Shown: positions 46,903 to 56,588 of the stretch, piece after piece
Layout: every line of letters begins with the position of its first letter
Position numbering within the stretch: the stretch's first letter is position 1
Assembly: GCA_001792895.1 (NCBI GenBank)
Contig: MARA01000030.1
Span: 372,001 to 436,000 of the forward strand
DNA length: 64,000 bases
From: Lentinus brumalis
Lineage: Eukaryota; Basidiomycota; Agaricomycetes; Polyporales; Polyporaceae
Reading direction: 5' to 3'
Position numbers and translations under genes: made by a program
Notes under the pieces: model-generated
What the model saw: the letters and a program-made list of their open reading frames with translations, nothing else
Told to the model about the DNA's origin: nothing
Database searches by the model: none

Positions 46903-47175
46903 GGGGAAATGACGACGTGCGCGGCATTTCCCCTCACCGTCCATATTCTGAGTCCCACACACTGTGCGTAATTGCATTTCCTCGTGGTGGCTATTATGAA
47001 CCTATTTATTGCGAAACTATCTATTTATTGCGGCATGGCTAAGGCCCCAAACCTCAGACATACCGCCCAGCGTGTCCGACTAACACTCGTTGGTCAAGAG
47101 CTGCACGACAAGCCCCTATGGGGACCAATGCGGCTCAGGATAATTTAACGCTCCACCAAAAAGAAAAAAAAAAAA
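46903..47175 (+). other. LINE 3' UTR and A-rich tail
   Basis: Non-coding 3' end of the LINE, closing with an A-rich run of about 19 bases (one G) that directly abuts the right target duplication. Confidence 0.75.
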
Positions 47176-47322
47176 TAACTTGCATGACGAAGGGCGAAGG
47201 CCGTGCCTAATTAGCACTTCACTGACAGAACACATGACACCCGCAATGATGGAGGTGATCAGTATCTAAAGTACTCGAAAACGATGAGGTCCCTGCTAAC
47301 TGCAGCTCACGACCGTCGGTAA

Positions 47323-47820
47323 GGGCGATGAATACGGACCCAAACGTCTTCCCGGACTACAACAACTTCCGGCCTGAGCGGTTCCTCGACGAGAGCGGTC
47401 AGAACGAGATCACGCCCCCGGACACACACAGCATGGGGCACATCACGTACGGCTTCGACAGGCGGCAAGCACGCCCCTTCCGCCATCTCCCTGCGACGAG
47501 TTGCATTCACTCATTTTTGTCGTAGGATCTGCGCAGGGTACAACTTCGCGAACCAGTCCCTTTTCATCGACCTCGCGTGCCTCCTAGGGGCATTCAACTT
47601 CCGCAAGGCCAAGGACGAACACGGGAACGAGATCACGCCCGACCCGGACGACATGCGAGATGGCGGTCTCGTCGTGTACGTCCGCTCCTGCCCTTCGTCT
47701 GCATCCACAGGCTGACAGTTCCTTTGCGCAGCACCCTTCCAACATTCCCGTGCGAGATCACGCCTCGTCAACCGGACGTTGCTAGCGTCATCGAGCGCGA
47801 GCGCATGCACATGTCGTAGA
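47323..47820 (+). pseudogene. Cytochrome P450, 3' remnant
   Basis: Encodes only the last quarter of a P450 related to the 24.4-kb gene: MNTDPNVFPDYNNFRPERFLDESG, MGHITYGFDRR, then across an intron ICAGYNFANQSLFIDLACLLGA, NEITPDPDDMRDGGLVV, and a last exon ending in ERMHMS. The heme loop reads YGFDRRICAG, with Asp replacing a conserved Gly. The intron before ICAG starts with GC (gcaagc) and ends gtcgtag, a GC-AG intron. The N-terminus, I-helix and ExxR are absent; unrelated DNA and then the LINE lie upstream. A decayed 5'-truncated gene. Confidence 0.75.
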
Positions 47821-48126
47821 GCGTGATACACGGCCATTCACTTCTGGGGGATGTCGCGTCGCGTTCAGTAATACTCGTACAGGAGTTTTTGGCACTGGGT
47901 GTCGCCATCTTCGGTCTACGATGATAGCATAGATGTCAGTGTCTATATACACTCATAACCAACTACCTGATCTGCCGTACCTGTAGTCACCGAATTCACT
48001 GTGCTGAAGCAGATATGTGCACCGCGCCCGACCCAGTCGGCGAGTACCTCCAAACGTTCAGTAGTTTCGACTCGTGAGATGGTTCGAGCTCCGAACGTTG
48101 GCCGCAGGCCGCTAGACTCGTCCTGG
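47821..48126. other. Intergenic
   Basis: Spacer between convergent 3' ends of the P450 remnant and the endonuclease gene. No feature seen. Confidence 0.4.
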
Positions 48127-50184
48127 TCATTGTGCAGACTCGCAACAACTCCCGCCATCCTCCTCATCCTGGCCATCCTCCTCGGGCTCATCCACATCCT
48201 CCTCCTCATCCACGACCTTCGCTTTCCCCTTCCTCCTCTTCGTCTTCCGCACCTCACCAGCTCCATCCGCCTTCTTCCCCTTCACATCCCGCAATTTACT
48301 CGCCTTCGCCACCGCGTTCGCAATCTCCTTCCTGCCCGCCTCCAGCTCGCTCTCCTCCAGCCTACCACCCTCCGCCTCTTCCTCTTCTCCGCTCTCGTCA
48401 GTGAGGCGGCCGGAGAGCCGGTTGAGTACGGACACCTCCGCGCGCCACACGCCCATACCCTCCGTCGCGAGCCTCTCGCGCGCCACGGCGCTCGAGCCGG
48501 TGGGGACATCGTATGCGGGAGTCTCGAGGATGAGGGGAATGTCGCGCGTGCGGGGATCAGAGAGGATGTGTGCGAACGTGCGCAGGCCGAGGTGGCCCCT
48601 ACGGCACATGCAAGGATGACGTGAGTACGCAGCACTCACGCGGGCAGAGAGAGGAATGGGGAGGAATGAGGAGTACTCACAGGCCGATGTTCTCGTGCCG
48701 GTCTTTCTTGCTCGCAAGGGCAGCTTTGGAATCGTTGATGTGCATGCCACGAAGGTACGACATGCCCACGTCCTTGTCAAACTCGGTCACTGAAGGAAAC
48801 GTCGTGAGCTGCGCTGATCACAGGATGCAGAGAACGCAGACATACTTGTTGCACTACTCGATTTGGGCGGTCAATAAAGGATAAATAGGATATCAACGCG
48901 ACTCACTTCCAGCCATCTTGTGTCGTGATATCATAGCCCTTGTTGAAAAAAGGAAACTGTTAGTTGCCTGCTCGTTTACGTCTCGGACGCGCATGGTCAG
49001 CTTACCGCGGCAAACATATGGCCTGCGATCGAAAGAGGTCAGTGTCGATACGCTATCGGGTCTTACTGCACCAGCAAACTAACAGGTGTCTAAGCACACT
49101 CCGACGCGGGTCTTGTCGTCAACCTGTCTGATGATGTCGCCCAGCTCTGCGAACCGAGAGCCGATGACGTTGCCGGACCCAGCCTGGAAGATATCGACGT
49201 CAGCATCAATATCTGACGTTTCTGCGTAAGACGTACCATGTTCTCCAGTACGATCACAACGTGCTCAGTCTCTTTGTGAGCTCGGTTGATGCACTCTGCT
49301 ATGAGAGCGATCGATTCTTCCGGCGTTGCAGCACCAACCGTAGATCCTGGACTGACAAGGGTGAAGTCGTCAGGACGCGGATGCCGCGAAGCATACGCAG
49401 GCCGGACGCACTGGAAATTGTACAGCTCAAGCCCCAGCTGCTCGCACCGTTTAAGGTCGTCGAGGAAGCATTGGTACGACTTCTCTCTCTTCTCACTACA
49501 GGAATCGGAGTAAGGTGGCGAGGTGGTAGGAAACGGAGGACGGCCTGGATCAATCATGCACTCACCTATCCGGGTTTCCCAAGTTGACGAGATAGCTCCC
49601 ATGCGGGAGTACGTGACGCGGCGAGTACCCAAACTCCTTCATGCGTTCCTTGAACTTGGCAATAGACTCGTCCTTGAGCGCGTTTGAGTCCCACTTCCTC
49701 TGCGATTTGAGGAAGATGGCGAACGCGTTTGCACTGCAAAGCAGAGTTCACGCACATTCATGGGGCATGGGGACTGAAGGCGAGACACGTACCCAACAGA
49801 TGCAGCATTCACAATGGCATTCTCAACCCCTCCAGCAGACGATACGTGTGGCCCGATCTTCCATCTGTTCGTCATTCGGGGAGAAAAATCTCCAGGAATG
49901 GGCTCCGAGATCTCCTTTTTCTTCCGGCGGGTTTTCTTGCCTTTCTGTGTGTCTTTTGGGTCGTTCTTATCCTTGGAATCATCGCCACGACTGGTACGAG
50001 CGCGCTTGGTCGGCCGTGGGTTGTCGTCAGTGTCAGACTCAGGCTCAGAGAGGGAGCTGAGGGGAGAGACGGAGCGCGAGAGCATGCCAGATGTTGCTGC
50101 GTAAGTGACGACGGCAGCCGCAGTAGCCATCATTTGCATAGTCGCAGCGACCGCGATAAACCGAGTACTTCGTCTAAGAGCCAT
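48127..50184 (-). CDS. APN1: AP endonuclease, endonuclease IV family (APN1-type), 10 exons
   Basis: Exons (minus): 50184-49793, 49733-49566, 49495-49412, 49351-49237, 49183-49084, 49022-49006, 48938-48907, 48853-48846, 48789-48681, 48598-48127; 499 codons. All nine metal ligands known from E. coli endonuclease IV can be placed: [16 protein letters not shown] (His split by intron 3), VLENM, CLDTCH (Asp and His, split by intron 5), [14 protein letters not shown] (Asp and His) and LILET. The enzyme cleaves abasic sites and 3' blocks in base excision repair. The N-terminus has a hydrophobic run and then a basic segment ([17 protein letters not shown]), so start 50184 could add a mitochondrial signal, while ATG 50085 would give a nuclear form. 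The C-terminus has an acidic/basic tail ([20 protein letters not shown]). Exon 8 is only 8 nt. Confidence 0.9.
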
Positions 50185-50685
50185 GACTGAGACACTGAGA
50201 CAGGGTGCATTCGCGGTGACGCACTGCGTGGTGCCCCGTAGGCGCCCTTACGCGTCGCGTCACATGCCACATGACTATTGTCACGAAAGTCGCGCGGTCG
50301 TCGCCACGTCGCTGCAATTGAATACGTCGCCAGGGGTTGCTCAGGAGCATCTCATCCCTCACCATACCAGAGGGTGCTTCATTTATAGGTGAGAATGGCT
50401 TGTGGCTTGTGTGGCACACTAAGTAGTAAGTCATATACAACATTACCGTCGAGATGCTGAAGAGAGCCCGGTGTTGGCGCGGTGTGCTGCCGCTGTGCAG
50501 ACAGTACTTATCCGATGAGACAGATGCAACGAAGATCGGTAGGGTGAATCGCACAGTGCGCGAATAGGATGGTAATACACTGTACCCACTGGCAAGCGAC
50601 TCACGTCCATGAGCAGCTACGACTGTGTAATCCTGTCATAATTCGTCAGAGTGAGCAACGATACTGAAGCGACGGTACCAGAAAC
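50185..50685. other. Intergenic
   Basis: 5' side of the APN1 gene. It contains a CACATGCCACATGAC-type stretch (about 50260-50275) that recurs in diverged form near 54.88 kb, part of the duplicated APN1 flank. Confidence 0.4.
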
Positions 50686-51130
50686 TCACGTTCCAGCGAC
50701 GCGGCGGACAGATCCTCGCAAAGGATAGCGATTCTTCAGCAGACGCTGGTACTTCGCCGTCCAAGGCGAGAGCTTCACGAACGTCTTCGCATACTCCAGC
50801 AAGCCCCCTCTCATGCATGCGTCATGCAAGTCGAGCGGGTCGACCCGGCGTTTCGTGAAGAGCTCGATATAGAGATCGTCGAGAAGCTTTCGCTCCGAAG
50901 GGTCCTTGGCATTCGCGTAACCGTAGTCGGTGGATGCGCGCAGTTCAGGCAGGAACGTATGGCCAGGTTCGGAGGAGATGACGCGAACGACGTAGTGCTT
51001 GAGGCGCCATACAGATTTGAAGTCGTGCGGAGAACCTGACATCACGTCGGCAAAGAGTTTAGGGTTGCCACCTGCGCATCGCTTCGCTTCAGTGTTTTCC
51101 TTCCCGCAGGCGTTGCACTGGTGGGCAATC
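50686..51130 (-). pseudogene. MYND family B internal-deletion derivative
   Basis: Reading on the minus strand from about 51130: HQCNACGKENTEAKRCAG, the first half of a MYND finger, is joined in frame to LFADVMSGSPHDFKSVWRLKHYVV, the family B C-terminal domain. The frame stays open to DLYIELFTKRRVDPLDLHDACMRGG, LSPWTAKYQRLLKNRYPL and a stop at 50686. The second half of the finger and about 270 residues of the body are missing with no frame loss. No first exon is found, so it is probably a dead gene. A short protein could be produced if transcribed. Confidence 0.6.
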
Positions 51131-51591
51131 TTTGACGTCCGATATGCTAAGTACAGTAGATATCAGCAAGCAACTCATATCGGTATCTCTCATGACCAGG
51201 AACGCACAGCTGAAGGTTTGTGTGCTGATGGGCGGAGGCAAGCTGGCAACGGGAAGACAGACGCTCACACAGACAGAGCTAGCCGTTCGCGTAAGCCTCC
51301 GAGCCGCGATCTGCCGCGGTGCGTCCTTGCCGCCTCTCCACTCCGCAAACTATAAATCTGGCACATTACGATTCGAGACCTTGTAGAAGCCGAGCCATAG
51401 CGGCGCAGGTCCGATGGCGAAGCTCCCTGGGTAGGCGAGAATTGGGTCAAAGTACTCAAAAGTACTAGTACTAAGTAAGTACTACAGACGTTCGAGATAC
51501 ACACGAAGATCTAACAGCTCCTAACACCGATAGGCTTTCCTCCAAGCCCACCAATTCAATGTTATCCATAGCTGAGACTCAATCCGCATAG
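51131..51591. other. Intergenic, duplicated flank
   Basis: The part from about 51345 to 51590 matches 54.95-55.17 kb in order (CTACAGACGTTCG, CCACCAATTCAATG, GCTGAGA blocks), which marks it as the 3' flank of a family B gene. No coding content. Confidence 0.5.
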
Positions 51592-51753
51592 TACGCGTTC
51601 TGTAAAAGGCGGGCGTACTTCGCCGTCTGGCACGGCGAAAGCTTCACGTACTGTTTCGCGAAGTTCAGCAGCTTGCCCCTGTGGCATGCGGCGGCGAGGG
51701 GGTCCACGGCATGCTTCCCGAACAGCTGCGTGTAGAGCTCGTCCAGCAGCTTA
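51592..51753 (-). pseudogene. MYND family B, C-terminal fragment
   Basis: Minus strand encodes KLLDELYTQLFGKHAVDPLA, then a shortened HRGKLLNFAKQYVKLSP and TAKYARLLQNAYYA. It is closest to the copies at 55.2 and 57.6 kb. It stops abruptly at 51753, where non-homologous DNA begins. Small indels break the frame (an extra CAG-like codon before TAKY and loss before HRGK). Confidence 0.75.
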
Positions 51754-52126
51754 GGTTAGTCTAACGGAAGCGTTCTTCCACTTTGAGGTACGCAGATCCG
51801 AGTGAGAAGTAGGCAACGCGGCGTCCACGAAGCAACGGTGTATCTGTCCGATACATGAGCGGCATATTGGCGTCACAGAAGATACGGATGCACGAACGAC
51901 GAGTTAACCTGGCGGAAAGGTAGACTCGAGAATCGGAGTCGTAACTAGAAGCTGATTTGACATCCCACAGCCGCAGCTGAGCCAAGTGACGTACACAACA
52001 TTATACCCCCGGGACTGAACGATAACTCGAAAGCGTTGGACATCGTGGCTCCTCAGTCCCAGGGACAACGCTATTCAGAGTTTGTGCTGTAAGCCACAGA
52101 CCATGATCAATAGTCAATCACGTACC
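51754..52126. other. Intergenic
   Basis: Contains an unsupported 74-codon minus-strand frame (51761-51985) and the 3' UTR of the next gene. No recognised feature. Confidence 0.4.
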
Positions 52127-53347
52127 TCAAGCCCGCGAGGCTGGGACTCGAGGGTACGCATTCTTCAACAGACGGGCATACTTCGCGGTCCACGGCGATA
52201 ATCTCAGGAAACCCTTCACGAACTGCAGCAGCTCACCCCGTCGGCAAGCGGCGTGGAGCTCCAGGGGATCCATACCATGCTTCGCAAAGAGCTGAGTGTA
52301 GAGATCGTCAAGGAGCTTCCAATCCTCGTCCTCCGCCTTCTGGCAGTTCTTATAGCCATAGTCGCATATGACGAACAGCTCGGGGATCGGTGCGAGGTGA
52401 GGCTCGTGTGGGTTGGCGGCGGCAAGCTCGTCGACATGCTGCTTCAGATGCCAAACCGACTTGAACGTTTTGGGAGAGCCCGACATGACGTCTTGGAAGA
52501 GCCGGTCGCTGCCGAGAGCGACTATGCCGTGATGCGCGAAGAGGGCAGGGATGGAGGAAGTCGTGTATGCATCGCGGAACTCCTCGAAAGTGCAGCGGCT
52601 GATGAGCTCCGTATACCTGAGGCGAAGTTCGCGCTCGGGCTCGGCGACGAAGCCGAACTTGAGCCACATCACCGTTTCCGACTCCGGGCACCGCTGCGCA
52701 AGGATCGTGGCGAAGAAAAAGAAGCACTCGTGCTCATGTTTGGAGAACTTCCGAGCAGTCTCCGAGCGAACCGTGAGCAGAGTGTCGTTCGGGGAGCCGT
52801 CACTGGTACACGGCCAAGCTTTGAGGACCATGATATCGACTGAGTCTTGGATTTGGCGCTTCTTGGTGTCTTCATCAACCGCAGAGCCATCAAAGAACTC
52901 CTGATGGTCCAAGAACCACGTGTAGGAGGCGTCTCTGTCTTGGAATGGGATAGTCTCGAACGCCCGCTTGATACCCTCCACGAGCCTGCGCTCCTTCTGC
53001 CACCTACGCAGATCCATGAGCGGGTTCTCGAGGTGACGTATGAGTCCCTGGTAGAGCCTGCATAGCTTGTTCCCGCCTTCTGCGCCTATGATCCGCTCCG
53101 CCTTATCGAAACCGTAGTCGACACGGGTCTGGTAGTGAACAGGGACCACGTCGCGCCGCATGTCGCGCGCAAGGTAATAAACTGTGTTGATGGGTTTCCC
53201 GGTAGTGCAATCGAAGACGTGGCGTCCCCAGTCTGCTCTCTGGCACATGGAGCTGCAGTACCGAACCGTCCGACACCCGGCACAACACTTCAAATCGAGG
53301 GAAGTGTCCTCACAGCTTGTGTAGCTGCAACGCCGTCTGTCCGCCAT
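52127..53347 (-). CDS. MYND zinc-finger protein, family B
   Basis: Single open exon of 407 codons from MADRRRCSY. The MYND finger covers residues 7-47: C-x4-C, x8, C-x2-C, x4, YC, x3, CQRADW, H-x3-C. Next come GKPINTVYYLARDMRRDVVP, VHYQTRVDYGFDKAER, DLRRWQKERRLVEGIK, YTWFLDHQEFFDG, LKFGFVAEPE, CTFEEFRDAYTTSSIPALF, DVMSGSPKTFKSVWHLKQHVD, and the end module KLLDDLYTQLFAKHGMDPLELHAACRRGELL, LSPWTAKYARLLKNAYP. The body after MYND is unknown to me. Other family members have a 9-nt first exon (MQP or MQQ); here the matching site reads CCACAGCAG and lacks an ATG, so translation should start at MADRR. Function is probably as a protein-binding adaptor. Confidence 0.8.
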   Translation of the reverse strand: MADRRRCSYTSCEDTSLDLKCCAGCRTVRYCSSMCQRADWGRHVFDCTTGKPINTVYYLARDMRRDVVPVHYQTRVDYGFDKAERIIGAEGGNKLCRLYQGLIRHLENPLMDLRRWQKERRLVEGIKRAFETIPFQDRDASYTWFLDHQEFFDGSAVDEDTKKRQIQDSVDIMVLKAWPCTSDGSPNDTLLTVRSETARKFSKHEHECFFFFATILAQRCPESETVMWLKFGFVAEPERELRLRYTELISRCTFEEFRDAYTTSSIPALFAHHGIVALGSDRLFQDVMSGSPKTFKSVWHLKQHVDELAAANPHEPHLAPIPELFVICDYGYKNCQKAEDEDWKLLDDLYTQLFAKHGMDPLELHAACRRGELLQFVKGFLRLSPWTAKYARLLKNAYPRVPASRA

Positions 53348-53451
53348 CTGCGAGTCAATTGTCAATCGGAAGTCGGATGTAGGTGGGCGATGGAAATGCC
53401 TACCTGCTGTGGTTCGCTGAGAGCGCGAGAGGCAGCGAAGAGGGCATGAAC

Positions 53452-53478
53452 AGCTTATATTCCCCGGGTGCCGAAGCA
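53452..53478 (-). promoter_or_regulatory. Family B promoter module
   Basis: On the minus strand TTCGGCACCCGGGGAATATA is followed by AGC, giving a TATA-like box next to a GC-rich palindrome (CCCGGG). The same module precedes the family B genes at 56.5 and 58.9 kb at a similar distance. Confidence 0.6.
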
Positions 53479-54349
53479 GCACTAACATGTGATGGTTGTG
53501 CTGCTGCAAATGTCAACGCCCTTGCCGACTTCAGCCAGCTCGTTCACACAGTGTACGGGATCTATTGCCACACAGGGAGAGACGTCGTGAACATCAGACT
53601 TGCGGAAGTCAATCTCTCAAGCAATGAACGAGTCGCGACATACTCACCCGTGTATAGACATCGAACAACGCTCGCTCCGGTGACATGAGGGAGCGTGCAA
53701 AACATCGTCATTCTGTTCATTGCTATGATCAGTCCAAGGAGCACATGACGCCCTCTAGGCGCGACGGAAGTAGACTTGCCATCTGATACGACACTCTGCT
53801 TCAACGTTCGCCCCGCCCGCACCAGTTAGTCGGCTTCCCCACTTTGTCGTCCTTCGCCATCCATCCCAAACAAGATGTCTCCCTCGCCACCCGCAGCGAG
53901 TGCACCTGCGTTGTTGATGTCATCCTCACGCTGCACAAGCGCACAATCTGCGAATGCGGAGACGACGGCGTAGCATGTTGTGGGGCTGAGATGTTTAAAT
54001 AATGACTCTGGTCAATTCAAGAGTGAGCATCAGAACCGGGATACGATGCCTACGCGACCGTAGGTGTACGTCGCGCACCTCGAGCGTAATTCTTTCCGTG
54101 CCGTGGAAGACGTCTCGAACGAGCACATGTCAACCCATGGGGAGAGAGAAGATACGTCAAGTGCGGCGTCCGGTTTCGGGTTTTGGGCGTCCGTGGCTGC
54201 ATCGTCCGCCTCGGCTCGTATTTGCCCGTGATCCATGTCATCTGCTCTCCGAAAAATAGGTGACCTCACAAGCATTAGCAGGTTTATGCAGACCAGCGAG
54301 TGTGAGGAAAAGGTAATGACCAACGAGCTGCAGGCTCGGCAGTGGACGC
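53479..54349. other. Intergenic
   Basis: No recognisable gene on either strand. Short frames only. Confidence 0.4.
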
Positions 54350-54650
54350 AAACGTACCTGCCATCCGGGACCCCAGTTCCTCAGAATAGCCCTTGCATGA
54401 GGCGGGAAGTCTCCAACTCTATGCGCAGAAGTTGCATCTTTTGCAGTTGGAAGCTGCGAGAGGTAGTTGGGAAGGGTAGCAAAAGTGTTTCTGCTACCGA
54501 ACGCGATGTTCACATCGACGATGATATACATACCGATCTGATCTGGCATTCACAACGGCGTTCCCAAGCACCCCAGCAGACAAAACGTGTGGCCCAGTCT
54601 TCCACTAGTTCATCGGGGGCAACACTTCGCTTCTAAAGTTCCATCTTTCG
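54350..54650 (-). pseudogene. APN1-derived fragment
   Basis: Sequence at 54548-54625 parallels APN1 exon 1 (49805-49880): GCATTCACAA, AGCACCCCAGCAGAC versus AACCCCTCCAGCAGAC, CGTGTGGCCC, then a C-rich TCTTCCA. A second block at 54362-54420 parallels the exon 2 region with ATCCGGG and GCATGAGGCGGG. Order and spacing follow the APN1 gene, with many differences and no open frame. It is flanked by sequence that also duplicates the APN1 5' flank. I read it as a remnant of a segmental duplication of the APN1/MYND block. Confidence 0.55.
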
Positions 54651-55222
54651 ACGTAGCTTCCAGATGTTTTGCGCATATCGCGGTGCGTCCGACTTCGTAT
54701 CCTCAGCACGACTCAAGCCTCCGCGCGGCGGGCGTTGTGGTCAGTTCCAGAGCCAGAGACGGAGTCGGAGTCGAGTCCTTCGCCTGAGAGCCACGGTTGA
54801 CAGACAAGTAAGCACTGTGCAAGTCGCTGGCAAGACCCCGCGCTGATGCAGCGCATCTCGTACGCGTCGTGTCACATGCGACATGACGTATGTCACGTCG
54901 TGTTACCGTAAGATTGCGACCTTGTCCAAGTTCTTGTCGCGTCTCCGCTCCACAAACCTCGCACAGTACGATCAAATAACACATTGTGCAGGTCGGGTGG
55001 CGAAGTTCCCTCGGTAGGCAAGACTGGTGCTCAGGGGTGACGCGCTGGCACATGCGCGCGAGTACTTACTTACTCACTACAGACGTTCGGTATAGCCACG
55101 AAGACCGGACAGCTACTCACATCGCACTCCACGAACACCAAGTCCACCAATTCAATGCTATTCAGAGCTGAGAGTCAGCTCACAAATCGCTGCATGACAA
55201 GTGCGACAGCACATACCTCGAG
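54651..55222. other. Intergenic, duplicated flank
   Basis: Matches APN1 5' flanking DNA near 54.88-54.92 kb and the family B 3' flank (51.35-51.59 kb) near 54.95-55.17 kb. No gene. Confidence 0.5.
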
Positions 55223-56507
55223 TCAGCTGAGAGCTCGAGCCCTCAAAATGGGGTACGCATTCTTCAAAAGGCGGGCGTACTTCGCCGTCCACGGCGAAAG
55301 TTTCAGGTACGTCTTCGCGAACTCCAGCAGCTGACCCTTGCAGCATGCGGCGTGCAGTGCGAGGGGGTCCACGGCATGCTTCCCGAATAACTGCGCGTAG
55401 AGCTCGTCCAGCAGCTTCGTCTCCTCCGCGTTCCTGCAGTTCCCATAGCCGTAGTCCGCCACGACGGACGGCGCGGGTGGCGTGTGCCCACCCGGGCGGG
55501 AGTGGCCGACGTCCTCGATGTAGAACTTCAGCCTCCACACCGACTTGAAGGTGGACGGAGAGCCGGACATGACGTCTCGGAAGAGCGGGTGATGGCCGAC
55601 GTCGACGATGCCGTAGCGCGTGAAGAGCGCAGGAATGGAGGAGCCCTCGTACGCCTCGCAGAGCTCCTTGAAAGTGCAGCGCTTGCAGAGCTCCGCGTAC
55701 TTGAAGCCAAGGTTGACGTTGAGCGCCTGCTCGGCGACGAAGCCGAAGGTGAGACGCAGCCAGATGTCCGGGTCGGGAACGGACTGGTCAAAAATCACAG
55801 CGACGAAGAAGAAGCAGTTGAATTGATTCGTGGAGAACTCCGCTCGCTTGGAGAGTATCGTTTCGAGCGTGTCGCTGGGGGAGCCGCCAGCATACGGCCA
55901 CGCCCTGATGATGATGGTGCTGGTGTGCGTTAACATCTGGCGTGCTTGGGTGACTGGGTCGGCTGCGCGGCCATCGAAGAGATAATGATGCACCGAGAAC
56001 CAGTGGTAGGGGCCGTCTTCTTGCTCTCTAATCTCGGGCGGGCAAGTTTCGAATATGCACTTGATGCCCTCGACGAGCCTGCCCTCCTTCTGCAACTTGC
56101 GCAGCAGCGTTAGGGAGACTCCGACGTCACGAATGAGCATGCGGTAGAAGGAGGCCAGTTCAGTCGCGCCTTCCGATCCCAGGCACCGCTGTGCCTTATC
56201 GAAGCCATAGTCGATACAGGTCTGGTGGTGGAGAGGCACCTTGCAGGTGTGGCGGCCCAGGTCGCGCGCAAGATAGTATATGGTGCTGATGGGCTTCCCC
56301 GCCTTGCAGTCGAAGACATGGCGTTCCCAGTCCATCGTCTGGCACTTGGCGCTACAGTACCGGACCTTCCGACAATTGGCGCAACACTTCAAGTCGGATG
56401 AAGTGCTTCCGCAGTCCACGTAGCCGCAGCGTTGTTCGTGCGCCGTCTGCAAGCCACATCAGTCGCGCTCGTCGTAGGTGGGTGTACGATATACTCACCG
56501 GCTGCAT
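55223..56507 (-). CDS. MYND zinc-finger protein, family B, 2 exons
   Basis: Exon 1 is nine nucleotides (56507-56499, Met-Gln-Pro) followed by a GTGAGT intron and exon 2 (56446-55223). Together they give 411 codons. MYND finger: CGYVDC, LKCCANC, VRYC, AKCQTMDW, HVFDC. Body: GKPISTIYYLARDLGR, HHQTCIDYGFDKAQR, LRKLQKEGRLVEGIK, YHWFSVHHYLFDG, LTFGFVAEQALNVNLGFKYAELCKRCTF, YEGSSIPALFTRYGIVDVGHHPLF, DVMSGSPSTFKSVWRLKFYIEDV, ADYGYGNCRNAEETKLLDELYAQLFGKHAVDPLALHAACCKG. It is very similar to the copy at 57.6-58.9 kb, so the two are a recent tandem pair. The tiny first exon is shared with that copy. Confidence 0.8.
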
Positions 56508-56553
56508 TGCGGGGGACGCGTCGATGACGGCTCGAGACGGCCCATGGGAGACG

Positions 56554-56588
56554 GCTTATGTGCCCCGGGGTGCCGAATAGAAGGTGGC
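56554..56588 (-). promoter_or_regulatory. Family B promoter module
   Basis: Minus strand: CACCTTCTATTCGGCACCCC then GGGGCACATAAGC. The CATAAGC box lies about 47 nt upstream of the first ATG. Shared with the 58.9-kb gene nearly base for base. Confidence 0.65.

Larger units (their letters stand above)
32766..47189 (+). mobile_element. Very long LINE (non-LTR retrotransposon) with nested insertions
   Basis: A perfect 16-bp direct repeat, AATAACTTGCATGACG, lies at 32766-32781 and at 47174-47189. The right copy directly follows an A-rich tail (about 47157-47175). This is the expected signature of target-primed insertion. Between them lie a gag-like ORF1 with a zinc knuckle and an ORF2 with endonuclease, reverse transcriptase and RNase H, all on the plus strand. 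The body is about 14.4 kb, or about 12.5 kb after removing the nested LTR element and MITE. That is much longer than I expect for a LINE; the 4.5 kb before ORF1 is the unusual part. The domain order fits RNase H-bearing clades such as Tad/I; the clade is inferred. Confidence 0.8.

Noticed and set aside
51761..51985. 74-codon minus-strand ORF (MAQLRLWDVKSASSY...)
   Set aside because: Looks somewhat protein-like but has no family signal, and the sequence lies in a duplicated, decayed spacer.
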